Shown one piece after another: positions 12,201 to 22,969 of a stretch of DNA of 64,000 bases. The stretch spans positions 37,225-101,224 of the forward strand of contig JAVYIG010007500.1 of NCBI GenBank assembly GCA_035222895.1. The letters are read 5' to 3'. The DNA is from Strongylocentrotus droebachiensis (lineage: Eukaryota; Echinodermata; Echinoidea; Camarodonta; Strongylocentrotidae). Below the pieces are notes generated by a model. The model was not told where the DNA came from. It did not search any database and was given only the letters and a program-made list of their open reading frames with translations. A program made the translations under genes and the position numbers. Each line of letters opens with the position of its first letter. The stretch's first letter is position 1.

Positions 12201-13047
12201 AAATGACGGTACCCTGAGTCACACCTTGATGGTAAATGACCCAACCATGACGCACCTTCCCCGGGGTCCATAGGGTGGGTCATACAATTGACACCTGCAT
12301 TATTTATATGTTATAGTTTAATGATTTGTGATTTAATGTTTATATTCAACTTTTTAAAGTTTCTGTATAATTTGTATTCTCACTTTTGTACATTTGCATT
12401 TCGCATCCCAGAGAATTACGTACCGAACTCGTCTATATTTTTCTCAAAATGATAGTGAAACTAATCGTCCATTTCGCGGCCCATGGAATGGCAACAAACT
12501 GACTTGTGATGGCGCTTTACAGCAATTAAAAAAGATATGACAGGTTCGGAGCAGTGACAACTCGCTTGTCGCGGAAGTTGTCGCTCATCTTGGCAAAGAC
12601 GGCTTCGTGAAACACTTAGCTGACAAGTTGCGCGACAGTGGCGAGATGTCGTTGATCTTGTAGTTATGACGGTTTCGAGAAACGGGCCCCTGGAATGGAT
12701 ATAAACTGCTAAAAAAATGGATACGAAAGTACACTAGCGCCTCTGGAGTTACCCACTCTAGCTCTCGTGATCACATCGCGTCGGGATCGGGAGGCCGTGC
12801 CGCATCCCCTGGCGCTGGCCAGCAGTGCAGCTTGCAGTGGCAGTGCCAAGTCTGAGGTCTGAGCACAACTTGCTTGTTTTAATATTACATTACAATTATA
12901 TTTTACACAATTTTGTTCACGTTACTTACTATATGCAAATTCGAGCATCTGATTAATCACTCTGGGTTCGTAATCTGTAACTCCCATATCCTTCAAAATA
13001 GCCGTCATAATCTCGGCATCGCGAGGCTGAGTCTTGTTGGACGACAT
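6262..13047 (-). CDS. TAF9: Transcription initiation factor TFIID subunit 9 (TAF9)
   Basis: Six coding exons, all with matching phases and GT-AG borders: 12930-13047, 9549-9685, 9251-9385, 8378-8417, 7473-7637 and 6262-6368. They give a complete protein of 233 aa. The start is the ATG at 13047-13045; the stop is 6264-6262. TAF9 is a histone-fold subunit of TFIID and SAGA-type complexes that pairs with TAF6 in the nucleus. Residues about 10-80 form the histone fold ([19 protein letters not shown] is diagnostic). Next come the conserved PPPRE linker and the block [19 protein letters not shown], then a Ser/Thr-rich tail ending KRKRED. The tail is shorter than the roughly 264-residue human protein and lacks the long Asp run. 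Every intron longer than 500 bp carries transposons or minisatellites, and the exon 5 donor is copied in a tandem array. Identification is firm; the boundaries of the short exon 4 are the least certain. Confidence 0.95.
6957..7530. repeat. 73-bp minisatellite made from the TAF9 exon 5 donor junction
   Basis: About seven tandem copies of a 73-bp unit. On the minus strand each unit contains the last roughly 50 bases of TAF9 exon 5 (coding [16 protein letters not shown]) followed by the donor AAAG/GTTAGT and about 20 bases of intron. The copy at 7473-7530 is the real exon end; the others lie in intron 5. Because 73 is not a multiple of three, use of a downstream copy of the donor would shift or stop the frame. 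Confidence 0.9.
7845..8366. mobile_element. TTAA-flanked MITE (Kolobok-like), TAF9 intron 4
   Basis: Both ends are TTAA (7841-7844 and 8367-8370) followed inward by AG(T/G)GACT(C/T)GGTAACATTG in inverted orientation. The right end stops only about 7 bases from the TAF9 exon 4 donor. A TTAA duplication with AG-starting termini resembles Kolobok elements; assignment to that superfamily is inference. Confidence 0.75.
8810..8972 (+). mobile_element. 5'-truncated LINE copy (3' UTR only)
   Basis: This closely matches the 3' tail of the LINE fragment at 61355-61498. It has the same TTGGACTCCAT start, the AGAACAGAGCCATTAGGTTA block, and the same end in AAATAAAACAAACAA. It is a dead-on-arrival copy carrying only the 3' untranslated part. 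Confidence 0.75.
8992..9184. mobile_element. TTAA-flanked 193-bp MITE, TAF9 intron 3
   Basis: TTAA at 8988-8991 and 9185-9188 flank inverted ends AGCCCC(T/A)CTGCA. It sits between the truncated LINE tail and TAF9 exon 3. Confidence 0.75.
10015..10375. mobile_element. palindromic MITE, TAF9 intron 1
   Basis: An outer arm with GCAAGCCGTATTTTAAACTC (about 10031-10075) is repeated inverted at about 10320-10363. An inner arm of about 60 bp (10084-10145 against 10160-10222) encloses a short centre. A CAACAACAACAA tract near 10290 appears to be an insertion in the right half. No coding sequence. Confidence 0.75.
10525..11076. mobile_element. hAT-like non-autonomous transposon, TAF9 intron 1
   Basis: The termini TAAGGCTG and CAGCCTTA are flanked by an exact 8-bp duplication, GTAAAAGC, at 10517-10524 and 11077-11084. 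Subterminal regions carry inverted GAATATTCG and GGTACCCGAGTAC-type motifs. A 192-codon open frame on the minus strand crosses T/A runs and has no transposase features, so I do not call it a gene. Confidence 0.85.
11273..12692. mobile_element. large inverted-repeat element with nested MITE, TAF9 intron 1
   Basis: The ends are CAGGGGGCCGTTTCTCGAAACC and its near complement at 12671-12692. The subterminal parts share ATGACAG, TTGTCGC and AAGACGGCTTCGTGAAAC-like motifs. A second inverted-repeat element (11923-12298) lies inside. The termini resemble the GTTTCACAAAG-type ends at 27291-27560 and 49745-49896. Confidence 0.65.
11923..12298. mobile_element. MITE with repeated TGACGCAC motifs
   Basis: A terminal inverted repeat of about 50 bp starts near TGTCAATTGTATGACCCACC and reaches an inner CCCCGGGGA core. 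The interior holds about nine TGACG or CGTCA motifs, mostly as ATGACGCAC or its complement. It is nested in the larger element. Confidence 0.75.
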
Positions 13048-13150
13048 TTTGTCAAGATTGTGCTCTGAGAAAACGTAGATGGCAGCAAACAAAATCTTAG
13101 ACCAGGTTAGCGCTAAGGAGGTAGACCTTGTGAAATCGGGCCTTTACCCT

Positions 13151-14926
13151 CAGGGGCGGATCTAGCTTTTTGCCAAGGGGGGGGGGGGGGGGTTGACACT
13201 GTGGCGGATCCAGGATTTTCCAAAATTCGCGCCGTTTTACTGTTTTACTTTTTCTTCTTCTTTTTTCTTCTTCTCCCCCCCCCCTTTTTCCCCACTTGGC
13301 CGCGCCTCCCAAGGGGGGGGGGGGGGGGGGGGGTTAAACCGCCGAACCCAGATGCGGGGGGGGGGGCAAGGGGGCAAAGTGCCCCCCCCCCACTTTTTCA
13401 AGCACTTAAAATGTGTCCCTTTGTGCATAGCAAATATGCCCCTTTTACTTTTTAAGAAGTGCCCCTTTTTACATAGGAATAGTGCCCCTTTTTGACAAGT
13501 GCCCCTTCCCCTTTTCAACTCTGATAAGTGCCCTTTGTATTTGGACACGTGTACCCTTTTCCTTGGACAAGTTCCCATTTTCCTTTGCAATAAGTGTCCA
13601 CTTTCCATTCTCATAAGTTCCCTTTTTAATCTCTAGTAAGTGTCCCCCAGTTAGGTACGAGAAGTGCCTCTTTTCACTTTAGATAAGTGCCCCCTTCACC
13701 TCTGATAATTGTCCTATTTAATTCTGAGAGGTGCCTCTTTTACTTTGACAAGTGCCCCTTTTCCTTTGTAAGAAGTGTCCCTTCCTCTTTTAATAACCAC
13801 TCCCATTTTAACTCGGATAAGCGCGCCTTATATTTTAACATGTGCCCTTTTCTCTTTCTAATAAGTGCCCCTTTTCCCAATGATAAATGCCCCATTAAAA
13901 AACAGCCCCCTTCCCCTTTTCATAAGTGCCCCTTCTCTGGTAAATGACCCTTTTCAGGTACGAGAAGTTACTCCTTTTCACCTCAGATAAGTGCCCCCTT
14001 CACCTCCGATAAATGCCCCTTTAAAATCTGATCGGTACCCATTTTCTTACAACTAATGCACATTTTCCTTTATTACAAGTGCCCCTTTTTCATTCACATA
14101 AGTGCCCCTATTCATATCTGGTCATTGCCCCTTTTCAGATGCGATAAGTGCATCTTTTCACCTCTGATAAATTCCCTTTTGACAATGATATGTGCCTCTT
14201 TTCCTTTCCAATAAGGGACCTATCACCTTTTCATAAATCCCCTGTTCAAAATCTGATGGGGGCCTCTTTTCCTTCGACAAATGCCCATTTCTTATTCTCA
14301 TGACTCACCTTTTTCATCCCTGGTGAGTGCCTCTTTTTGAGGGTGTAAGAAGTGCCCCATTTTCACCTGTGATATTTACTCTTTGTACTTTGGCACATGC
14401 TCCTTTTCTTTCTTGATAAGGTCCCCCTTTCCTTTCATCATTTAACGCGCCCTAGCTAATTTCAAGCGACTAAGAGCAATTTCCCCCAAAGCTCGCTCGC
14501 TTCGCTCGCACGTATCTATAGATGATATACTTTAATATGTTACTTATCAAAGGTCTTTTCACTCTTTCGTTATGAGAATGTGCTGATATCCCCATTAGGA
14601 TTGGGGTTTTCCTCTTTGTAAGATGTAATTTTTCGCACTGCGACCTCACACATCTTAAATTTTTTCCTCGCTCGCTCGCAAACAATTTTTTAGAAATTCA
14701 AACCCAACTGTGTATAAAGTGAAACAAATTGAAATCATCTCCGATAATTGTAATAACAATGTAGGGGTAAGTACCAATGTCTAAAAAATTGTATATTTTC
14801 GCTGTGAGATTTCCCTTTGTAGGTGCCCTTTTTATCCAGAAAGTGCCCTTTTTTCTTGGTGCCCCCCCCCCCACTTTGGAAGTCGCTCGGCCGCCCCTGG
14901 CCGAACCCCACCTAGATCCGCCCCTG
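13151..14926. mobile_element. CAGGGGCGGATCTAG-family element, copy 1
   Basis: It begins CAGGGGCGGATCTAG and ends with the inverse, CTAGATCCGCCCCTG. Just inside both ends are long G or C runs. The same termini and a CTTTTTGCCAAGGGG block recur at 54619-54794 and 55551-56176. The interior is mostly degenerate GTGCCCCTTTT repeats. No transposase and no clear target duplication were seen. Confidence 0.7.
13380..14460. repeat. degenerate ~27-bp array, consensus AAGTGCCCCTTTTCACCTCTGATA
   Basis: About 38 highly diverged copies of a unit reading roughly ATAAGTGCCCC then TTTTCACCTCTG. The array is old, since copies differ by 20-40 percent. The open frames here are simple-sequence by-products. Confidence 0.85.
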
Positions 14927-15290
14927 ATCCTACTTATTTTAGCTTGAATTACATGTATGATATTGTTTTAAACATTAATTTAACTTGAGTTCATTTTACA
15001 AAAATAATGGTTTTCTTTTTGTCCAACTACTAATGTATAATTCCCTTCAATGCAGGAAGGGAGAGTATTATATTCTAGTAAAAGTAAACCGATAGGTGAT
15101 CGTTAAGATTCATAATTTTATTTCAGTACCCCCACCCCCTACCCACTAACAAAAAAGCAGAGCAAGTTTGGATAGTTAAAGGGACTACAAAAAAAATCAG
15201 ATTCCCCTTCCCCCTCCCTTCCTCTCTCTCTCTCTCTCTCACTCTCTCCCTCTCTCTTCCCCCTCTCTCTCTCTCTCTCCCTCCCTCCCT

Positions 15291-15342
<52 letters not shown>

Positions 15343-15587
15343 GGCGACCGTGAATCCATTCCTCAATGTTTGTAAATGGGTGTTAACAGATATTAATCAA
15401 TTATCGTAAAGTCGAGGAATATCACTTAAATCTACTTACAAAGCCGAAGATCGTTGTGAGAACATCATGGCCTCATCACAGCAGACTGCTTCAAAAAGTC
15501 AAAGTACATGATACATGTGAATATGTGATAAAAACATTTAAAATTGAATGTATTGATTAAATGTATGGACTATGGAGTGACTTTCAA
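14927..15587. repeat. spacer with (CT)n microsatellite between inverted arrays
   Basis: Mostly featureless. Positions about 15217-15342 are a CT/CCCT tract with a pure CT run of about 50 bases. No gene is visible. Confidence 0.7.
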
Positions 15588-16548
15588 ACCGGGGGGGGGG
15601 GCACCAACAAAAATGGGCACTTTCTGAAAAAGGGCACCTTCAAAGGAAAATCTGAAAGTGAAAATATAGAATTGTAAGACATTGGTATATATACCCCTAC
15701 ATACATTATCAGGGACGATTTCAATATTTGTTTTTCGTTATAGATCGTACAAGATGTTGCTTAAGCATCATGCTTTGCAACTTCGTTTGATTGTATTAAT
15801 ATTCATTTGCGAGCGGAAAAGCGAGCGGGAATTAATTTTAAAAAAGATTTGTGAGGTCGCAGTGCGAAAAATTACAACTTAAAGAGGAAAGAGGGTCAAT
15901 CCTAATGGGTTTATAAGCAAATTCTCATAACGGAAGACTGAAAAGACCATTGATAAGTAACATGAAATTATACCATATATAACTGTGAGAGAGCGTCGCG
16001 TGCGAGCTTTGGGGGAAATTGCCCTTAGTCGCTTTAAATTAGAGGCACGTTTAATGATGAGAGTAAAATGGGACACTTATCGAAAGGGGTAAAGACACTT
16101 ATTAAAAATGAAAAGGAGCAAGTGTCAAAGTCCACAGGGTTATTATCAGAGGTAAAATAGGGCACTTCTTACACCTGAAAAGAGGCACTTACCAGAGATT
16201 TTAAAAAATACACTTATGAGATTTTGATAGGGGCATTTATGAAAAGGGGATAGGTCCCTTATTAGAAAGCAAATGTTTCAGGTGGAAGAGGGCTTTTATG
16301 AGAAGGGAGAAGGGAATTTCACTAAAAGAAAAAGAGGCACATGTTAAAATAAACGGGCACTTCTCAGAGATGAAAAGGGGACAATTATAAGAAAGTGAAG
16401 GGGCACTTTTGAAAAGGAAAAAGAGCATTTATGAGAAAGGAAAAGGGGCACGTGTCAAAATAAAAGGGGCAATTATCAGAGGTGGAAAGGAGCACTCAAC
16501 AGAGATAAAAAGAGCACCGTATATCAGGAGGGAAAGGGGCACTGAAAT
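15588..16548. repeat. inverted partner of the 13.4-14.9 kb array
   Basis: It reads as the reverse complement of the left structure. First comes a G run and the complement of the 14460-14880 segment (shared blocks include AGGTCGCAGTGCGAAAAATTA and CTAATGGG). Then come AAAAGGGGCACTT-type degenerate repeats to 16548. Together with 13380-14880 it forms a diverged inverted repeat over 3 kb across, with a loop of about 700 bp. Confidence 0.8.
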
Positions 16549-16623
16549 TGCTTTGTGGCTTACACCCAGTAAATAATAATAATTGATCGATCTGTAATGG
16601 AAAAACACTCAGAATTTGTTTGG

Positions 16624-16700
16624 AAAAAAAAAAATCGGGATTTGAACCTGCCATCTACTGCTTGCTGGGAAGCGACTCTGCCACCAGATCAGGCCATCAC
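16624..16700 (-). mobile_element. tRNA-like SINE head or tRNA pseudogene
   Basis: On the minus strand there is an exact B box GGTTCAAATCC (16648-16638) and an A-box-like TGGTGGCAGAGTCGC upstream (about 16686-16672). A run of 11 T follows that would stop RNA polymerase III. The cloverleaf does not close properly, so I call it tRNA-derived rather than a functional tRNA gene. Confidence 0.5.
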
Positions 16701-17039
16701 TGGTCCGATGGCACAGTCACGATGAACTGATTAATTGTAAAGTGTGCATAAAGACTTGGATTTAAACAACAAGAAAACAGAGTGTATGATAATATATATT
16801 TTTTTTAAAGACTGCAGAGGCTTCCCCGTGCAATCTAAAAAATAAAGGGAAGACAATGAAGCAAACCAACACTTTTAAATATTATGGGTATACTATTTAG
16901 CATCAGATGCATGGGAAAAGTATTCATGCGATAAAGAAGAATGGCAAGGGATAAACCACTCCGTAATTACTAGAAATATGAACATAATTATGAAAAACAA
17001 AATAGGTTCCCCATTTCACATCACTATTTCTCTATGATA

Positions 17040-17180
17040 TATGTATAGCCAGGGAGTTGGAATGGAACTCCTTGGTCTAGCATTGCATGTTATATTATGT
17101 ATGCATTGTCTTGTTAAATCTATATTAATCTTGTTATGCGGAAACGGTTGAAGGATAAAATAAACAAAACAAAACAATGA
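17040..17180 (+). mobile_element. probable LINE 3' tail fragment
   Basis: A short hairpin (GGAGTTGGAATGGAACTCC) is followed by AT-rich sequence ending in AAATAAACAAAACAAAAC. This is the same layout as the LINE tails at 8810 and 61355, but from a different subfamily. Inference from architecture only. Confidence 0.35.
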
Positions 17181-18420
17181 AAAAAATCTGTACCAATAGT
17201 AGCCTTCTAAGGTGATTCAATGTTGCAGTGTGATTAAAATATGCAGAATGAACATACAACATAAAACTTCTGGTTTTATCTGGACAGTTCTTCTCAAGAA
17301 GAGTGACAATAAACAAAGAGGTTGAAAGATGATTAAAAGCTACAGAGGCCTGGTTGTTGAGAATTATGAATCCAGAAAAGATACATATCAATTCCTTTCA
17401 TAGCAAAAGCGCTCCTCACAATTTCTGTAAATTTGGCAGTTTAACGCTACGCGTACCGCCTTGACCGGACTGTGCGGTATCTGTGCAGTTCTGTGTGTAG
17501 AGAGGTCGGGCTGTATTCATTATTTCTTGGGGGTGCATAAATTGCTCTAATTATACGTACGCGTGTAATGCGCAAGTTTATTGTGACGGCACTAAACCCA
17601 TCCCACTCATTGTTCCCCTATTTTCATAATGGTACTGACCCAATGAAATGTAGTGCAGTGCGCTCGTACGCGCTGCGCTGCGTGTGTACATGTACTGTAC
17701 TTATGCATGTTCAGTTATATGTGTATGCATAGCATTACGTACATACACAGGGCTAGCTGGCACAAAACCCTGGGTCGGGCTTCTAAAATGGGACATGAAG
17801 CATGATTTGACATGAAAAGTGACGGAGCTAAAAATGAATCAATCAAAATGAAATTTATATGTATGAAAAGCTTACGTATCATATATGTCATTGTCTGTGA
17901 TTGAGGATTTACAAATTTGACGCAAAACGCGTTGCTGCAAAGTTAAAGATTGGTTTATTGAAAGGCAATCGAGCACAGTGCGACCGATCCATTGACATTG
18001 TGTATGAGAGAGTAATTTTTTTTAAATGGATTGTAAAGTTCAACGTCAAAGTGACCGAGGTTTTTTTCAAGTAAGGGCATGGTTTTACATGGAATGTAAA
18101 GGAAATGTTTCCTTCTTCTCATATCTCGATTGAGGATATTATTCTCAATTTCGATTTTTAATGGTAAAGAAAAGTGTAAAAAGATGTCGAGAATTTTACC
18201 ATATGTCATGTAATATAAAATGCGCGCGGGTCGGTTGATCTCCCAAAAGGAGCGCGAAGGAATTGATATGCTGAAGAATGTTAAAAAAAGCAAGAGCAAA
18301 ACCATATCACTCAGGAAGAGGCAATGCAATTTGTTGGTCACATAATTATACGGAAAGGATAATCTAGAAAAAAAAATTACATAAAAGACTGATGGAAATT
18401 TAATAGAAACATGGGAAGGC
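17181..18420. other. no supported gene
   Basis: The stretch has no exon I can support. A 155-codon minus-strand frame at 17955-18422 is AT-rich and hydrophobic by base composition, with no recognisable domain. Positions 17420-17760 are somewhat richer in CpG. Confidence 0.4.
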
Positions 18421-19055
18421 AATTATGTCTAACATAATTATTTGGATAGATAACTCGACCAGGTCGAGCTGTCAAGGGTAGGTGGTCGGGTTATCCCCGA
18501 TGCGATCTCTCAATCCTATCGATGGTCGACATGTGCCACGAAAAGATGAAAACGTGTGTCGATTGTCACTGATATCTAGCTAGCCGCACTCGGTCATCGA
18601 GCATCGAATACAATTGAAGGCATATCCGAGTATTTGAAATAGAAGAACGACGTAGCCATGTCATCAATTTCAAGTGCTCCGTGCCCCCAGCTTGCTGGTA
18701 ATTTACTCCTAAAAGTTTTTATTAGTAATAGTATATGATAAGTATTCGCATATGTGCGCCAGCCCGAAGTATATCTAATCGTTGTCCCATACATTGCAAT
18801 AAGCGTGTTCACGGATAGCGACTGCGATTTTTGACGTCACAGGTCGAGGGGTCATTGCAGAACCAAACGCCGACTGTGCGTGCCGTCGATTTCGAGAAAG
18901 CTCATATCCGCCCGCTAGCCGCGCTGAACATGTACAAAACGAATGTAAATTCGTGTGTGTCGCCTGGCCTGTTATTATTCGCGTTGCAATTTCCTTCGTT
19001 TCCGATATAGATTACCTCCGATTTCTTACAAAATATCACCGTTATTCCTGTAAGT
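18421..19055 (+). promoter_or_regulatory. upstream region of the SAP-SWIM-YqaJ gene
   Basis: It immediately precedes the start codon and is richer in CpG than its surroundings. It contains a full CRE-like TGACGTCA at about 18834. No TATA box is obvious. Assignment as promoter and 5' UTR is inference from position. Confidence 0.35.
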
Positions 19056-21698
19056 ATGGATGATCAGGTTGATATATCCATAGATGAGATACGGCTTTGG
19101 ACAGTTAGTGCCCTGAAAGATTTTCTTCGCAGCAGAAATCTGAAAGTTTCAGGTCGAAAAGAGGAGTTAGTTGCTCTTGTGTATGCAGCTAAGATTATGC
19201 CAGCCTTCGCACCACCGGCCACCAGCTCAGCCGAAGCAGCGGCAGAGAAGAAAGAAGAGTATGAGGATCTCCTGAAAACGCCCAATGGATCTCTACCGGA
19301 CCCCAGAAGCCTGACCAACTGGATATCAGAGGAGAAAGGTGTGCAGAAATGGCCTCCAACAATGGCTTTCGACATCGGTAATTACTTGAGCAGCATCGAC
19401 AACATTGACTTGAGAACAAGATTAATGGCAGACTACAAGGACCAGAAGGCCTACTCGTACTTTGCTTCTGGTTGGATGGGGGAGGTGGAATACAATGACA
19501 TTAGTCCAGAGAGTGCATATTGTGTGTTAAGAGCGGACTGTACTCCATCCCAGCGGGTCCGTGATATTCCTTGGAAAGTCTGGGTTACAATTGAGAAGGA
19601 GAGTGGGAAAATTCACAGTGCTTTCTGTACATGCTTTGCTGGGTGAGTGTTTGTGGTGATTTCAAATTCAAGTTTTACTTTAACGTGTAAATGTGATGTT
19701 TTATGTAAGTCGATAATGCATAATCATGTGATTGTGAGTGATTAAAAATGAAACATTTACATTAGTATATTTAAATTGTTTATTTATTGTAGCACAAATC
19801 ACTAGGAGTTGCATCCAATTTAGGTGCATTTTTAAATACATCATAATAATGCTGCCGGGTCGTGTGCTGTCTGAAACTAGTGAAAGCAAAAAAACTTTAA
19901 CCAAAGAAAGGTGAACAGTTGAGGAATTTTTGCTCAGAATCAGAGACTTAAAGTCCTGGCACACGTTATAATATTTAAAACAGTAAACATTTTTTATTTG
20001 ATGCATGCTTTTCATGTACTTCCGTCAAACATTATCTTTATTTTGTTGTAAACTTCTGCAGGTTCAGCTCAAGTTGCAACCATGTTTTCATGTACAACTG
20101 TACTTACGTCAAACATTTTTCTTCTTTTCTCTTTTAACTTCTGCAGGTTCAGCTCAACTTGCAACCACGTTGCTGCTCTACTGTTCAAAGTAGATTTTGC
20201 TTGGCGACATGGTTTAAACAACCTTGCCTGCACATCAATGGCTTGTGAATGGTCGGCCTTTAGCGGACGGCGTGCTGTTGAGCCCAAACGTATCTCTGAA
20301 CTGATGTGGAGCAAACCACAGTTCTCGAAGCAAGGTATGTAGTCATGCAGGAATTTCATCAATAAGTTCTAAAATGATTGAAGTTTGATTGAGAACAACT
20401 CACAATTGATCAATGTAGTGGTAGGTTAGCTGCTTTTCCAAAAGAAAATTGAAAATTGCTGCACTTGTCAATTCATTTGCAATGTAAATGTTGTTCACAA
20501 TGCATTGTTAATTTTAAAATACATGTATTTGAATCATTTAAAAGCCTGAAAATGTGTTTACTTATTTACCCATACATAAACAAAAGATGATTTTAATATT
20601 TCAACCCCTTATTTATTTTTGTGCAATAAATTTCTTTCTCTTCTTGATTGAAATGCAGGTTCTTCCAAAGACAGTGAGGGCATCAACCCAAAGGCTCGAC
20701 AGCTATTTTCCCCACTTGGTGCCAGGTCAACATCCAATCCAACATCAGTGACAACACTCACGCAATCACTCTTCCCGCACTTTGAAGATGCAGCTGTCTT
20801 CCAGTGCATCAACATTCAGCCATCGACAACCGTTCAACAGAGTCATGCTGATATTTACACAGATGTGAATGTTCACCACGAAGAGGTAGCCGTAGCGAAG
20901 AGTGTCCCTTTGCCCTTGCCTTTATTGGCAAGTAATGCTGGCTCTCTACAGGAGTTTATTGCCATGCTGCCAAGTTACTCCGTTGATGAAGTACGCGACC
21001 TGGAGGAGGCAACTCGTGGGCAAGCTGATAATGAGGAGTGGATGAAACATCGCAGGGGGAGGGTGACTGGATCAGTGGCCCATGCCGTTATGACAAAGCA
21101 GCGGTCAAAAGAAAAAAAGGGAGAAGAGGTGAACACGGCCTCACTTGTGAAAAGGATCTTGGGGTACGAAGGTGTCGACTCTTCATTGCCAGCCTTGAAG
21201 TACGGTCGCGAGATGGAGGAGGAAGCAAGGAGTGCCTACGTGCGGGAACACAAAATAGGTCACCGACACTTTGAAGTGAAGGATTGTGGACTGTTTGTGG
21301 CAGGAGACAAAGTTTTCCTTGGAGCAAGTCCGGATGGCATAATCAAATGCTCTTGTTGCGACACCGGGGTCCTGGAGATCAAGTGCCCACACAGCATCGC
21401 CCACACAAAACCATCCAAGGACAACCTGATGTACCTGAGTTCTGGAGATGGAGCTGGTGTCTTGGAACTGAAAAAGTCGCACCAATACTACAGCCAGGTA
21501 CAACACCAGATGGGCGTGACAGGCATAAGATGGTGCCACTTCTTCGTCTATACCCGCAAGGGCCATGTGACCATCAAAGTTAATTTCGACGAGGACAGGT
21601 GGAATGAGCTAGTCAACAAAAGCACACGCTTCTTCCATGAATGCATTTCAAAAGAAATGATGGACAAAGAACTATTTGAACAGATGGGGGGGCATTGA
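19056..21698 (+). CDS. SAP / SWIM zinc finger / YqaJ-like nuclease protein
   Basis: Three exons with matching phases, 19056-19642, 20147-20334 and 20659-21698, encode 604 aa. Residues about 9-43 form a SAP DNA-binding helix-extended loop-helix (LWTVSALKDFLRSRNLKVSG). C191-T-C193 and C201-N-H203 form a SWIM zinc finger, with exon 1 joined to exon 2 inside it. Residues about 385-545 form a YqaJ-type exonuclease domain. It has YGREMEEEA near 440, GASPDG with D484, the catalytic pair E498-I-K500 in VLEIKCP, and a downstream YYSQVQHQMG motif. The nuclease core therefore looks intact. YqaJ relatives are alkaline-exonuclease-like recombination nucleases. In animals, SWIM-YqaJ proteins are, as I recall, partners of ISL2EU-type DNA transposons, and some may be host genes. 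No transposase ORF or terminal repeat is visible nearby, so this could be a domesticated gene or an isolated transposon cargo gene. The exact role is unknown. Confidence 0.9.
20009..20171 (+). repeat. two-copy duplication of a 3' splice site and exon start
   Basis: Copies 20009-20083 and 20084-20171 each contain TTTCATGTAC, a pyrimidine tract, ACTTCTGCAG/GTTCAGCTCAA and the first exon bases TTGCAACCA. The second copy is the true start of exon 2 (acceptor at 20146). The first gives a decoy acceptor at 20061. Using the decoy would still rebuild the SWIM C-N-H but would meet a stop soon after. Confidence 0.85.
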
Positions 21699-22960
21699 TG
21701 TCAATATTTTGGGAGATGTTCATGAACCAAATTTTTTTTTTTCTAGATGCTGTACCATTAGTTTTATGTATTGGCAATTTGGTATGAAGCCTTTTACTGA
21801 ATAAGATAGTTATACAGTAAACTCTGCATAAGTCGAATTTCTCATTACAGCAAAGAAAGTTTTCCCTTTGTAAAATGTTATTTAGGAATTGTTAAAAAAC
21901 ATGATTAACATGTATTGGTCAAGGAAATTGAGAAAAAATTGTACTGCTGCGTTTTTGAGTGCTTGTCTTTCCATTTTTCTCAACTCGCACAATTTTTCTC
22001 TCCCACTCACCCTCATTGTTTACCTACATGTACTCATCTCTCTTGCTCCATCTTGTCATTTGTAGAATTTCCCCTCTCACTTTCCTCATTTCTACAGTTG
22101 CCATGTTTTTTATGAATAACATTTCAAATAAAAATACCCCCTGGTAATACTGCTTTGTGAGATGAAATTGTTATTATGATGCCAAAATCTTATCCAATAC
22201 ACACAATTCATTCTGAGAGCTTATACTGTAAATGTAGTTCCACTCACAAAATAATAATAACATAATGAATAGGAAAAAGAGTTACAGAATGTATTTGTCC
22301 ATTTAGTACATGTATTATCATTTTAATTCTCTCTCCAACGTGCACATTTTATCTTGATACAGTCAATGGTTTAAATCTAGAAATTGTACAGGGTACCTTC
22401 AGTACATGTATGTGGATAAAAATATTGTCTGTTTCTCTCTTAAAACTACATGTAGTGTCATCGATATAAGAGAATGTTTCATTTTCATGAGCGAGTATTC
22501 ATATCTCATAGCGATACATGTTCCTTTTAATACAGGGAAAATCTGTAATAAATTGTTAAGTAGAATATCTTTATTAGCACTCCTTAATAAACAAGCCAAC
22601 TTAATGAAGATTGTTGCTAACTGCGTCATAACTTTCATTTTAGAAGTACAAGTATTTTATATTTTACTAATTGTACCTACATTAAACCATTCTACTTGTG
22701 AGCAGAATATTTGGTACTTGATAGTTAATACAAATGTTTAATCCAGTTCATATGCTATCTTTGAAACATTAATTGAGGTAGTAAAGCATTTTTACATCAT
22801 ATGATATGGGAATAAATGAACCCCTTGATACACAAGTTAATAACGAGTTTCAGTGTCTCTATGATTCATTAAACATAACAAGTTTTGCTTAAAGACTAAT
22901 CCAAAAATGTACAGTGGAAACTCAGTATGAGGAGCCTAGTGGTCTGATATAACAATATTT
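21699..22960. other. 3' flank of the YqaJ gene
   Basis: AT-rich sequence that should include the 3' UTR. No further exon, RNA or mobile element is supported. Short open frames on both strands at 22399-22741 lack any coding signature. Confidence 0.45.
22127..22132 (+). promoter_or_regulatory. candidate polyadenylation signal (AATAAA)
   Basis: The first clear AATAAA after the YqaJ-gene stop, about 430 bp downstream. Placement is by position only. Confidence 0.4.
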
Positions 22961-22969
22961 GTATGAACT

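Noticed and set aside
13097..13614. Frames of 70-125 codons near 13.2-13.6 kb
   Set aside because: They run through G/C homopolymers and the degenerate repeat at the edge of a transposon.
17955..18422. 155-codon minus-strand frame
   Set aside because: AT-rich, hydrophobic by composition, with no domain, no splice context and no supporting neighbour.
21183..21583. Overlapping frames of about 100-127 codons on both strands of YqaJ exon 3
   Set aside because: Shadows of the real frame, which carries all the conserved nuclease motifs.
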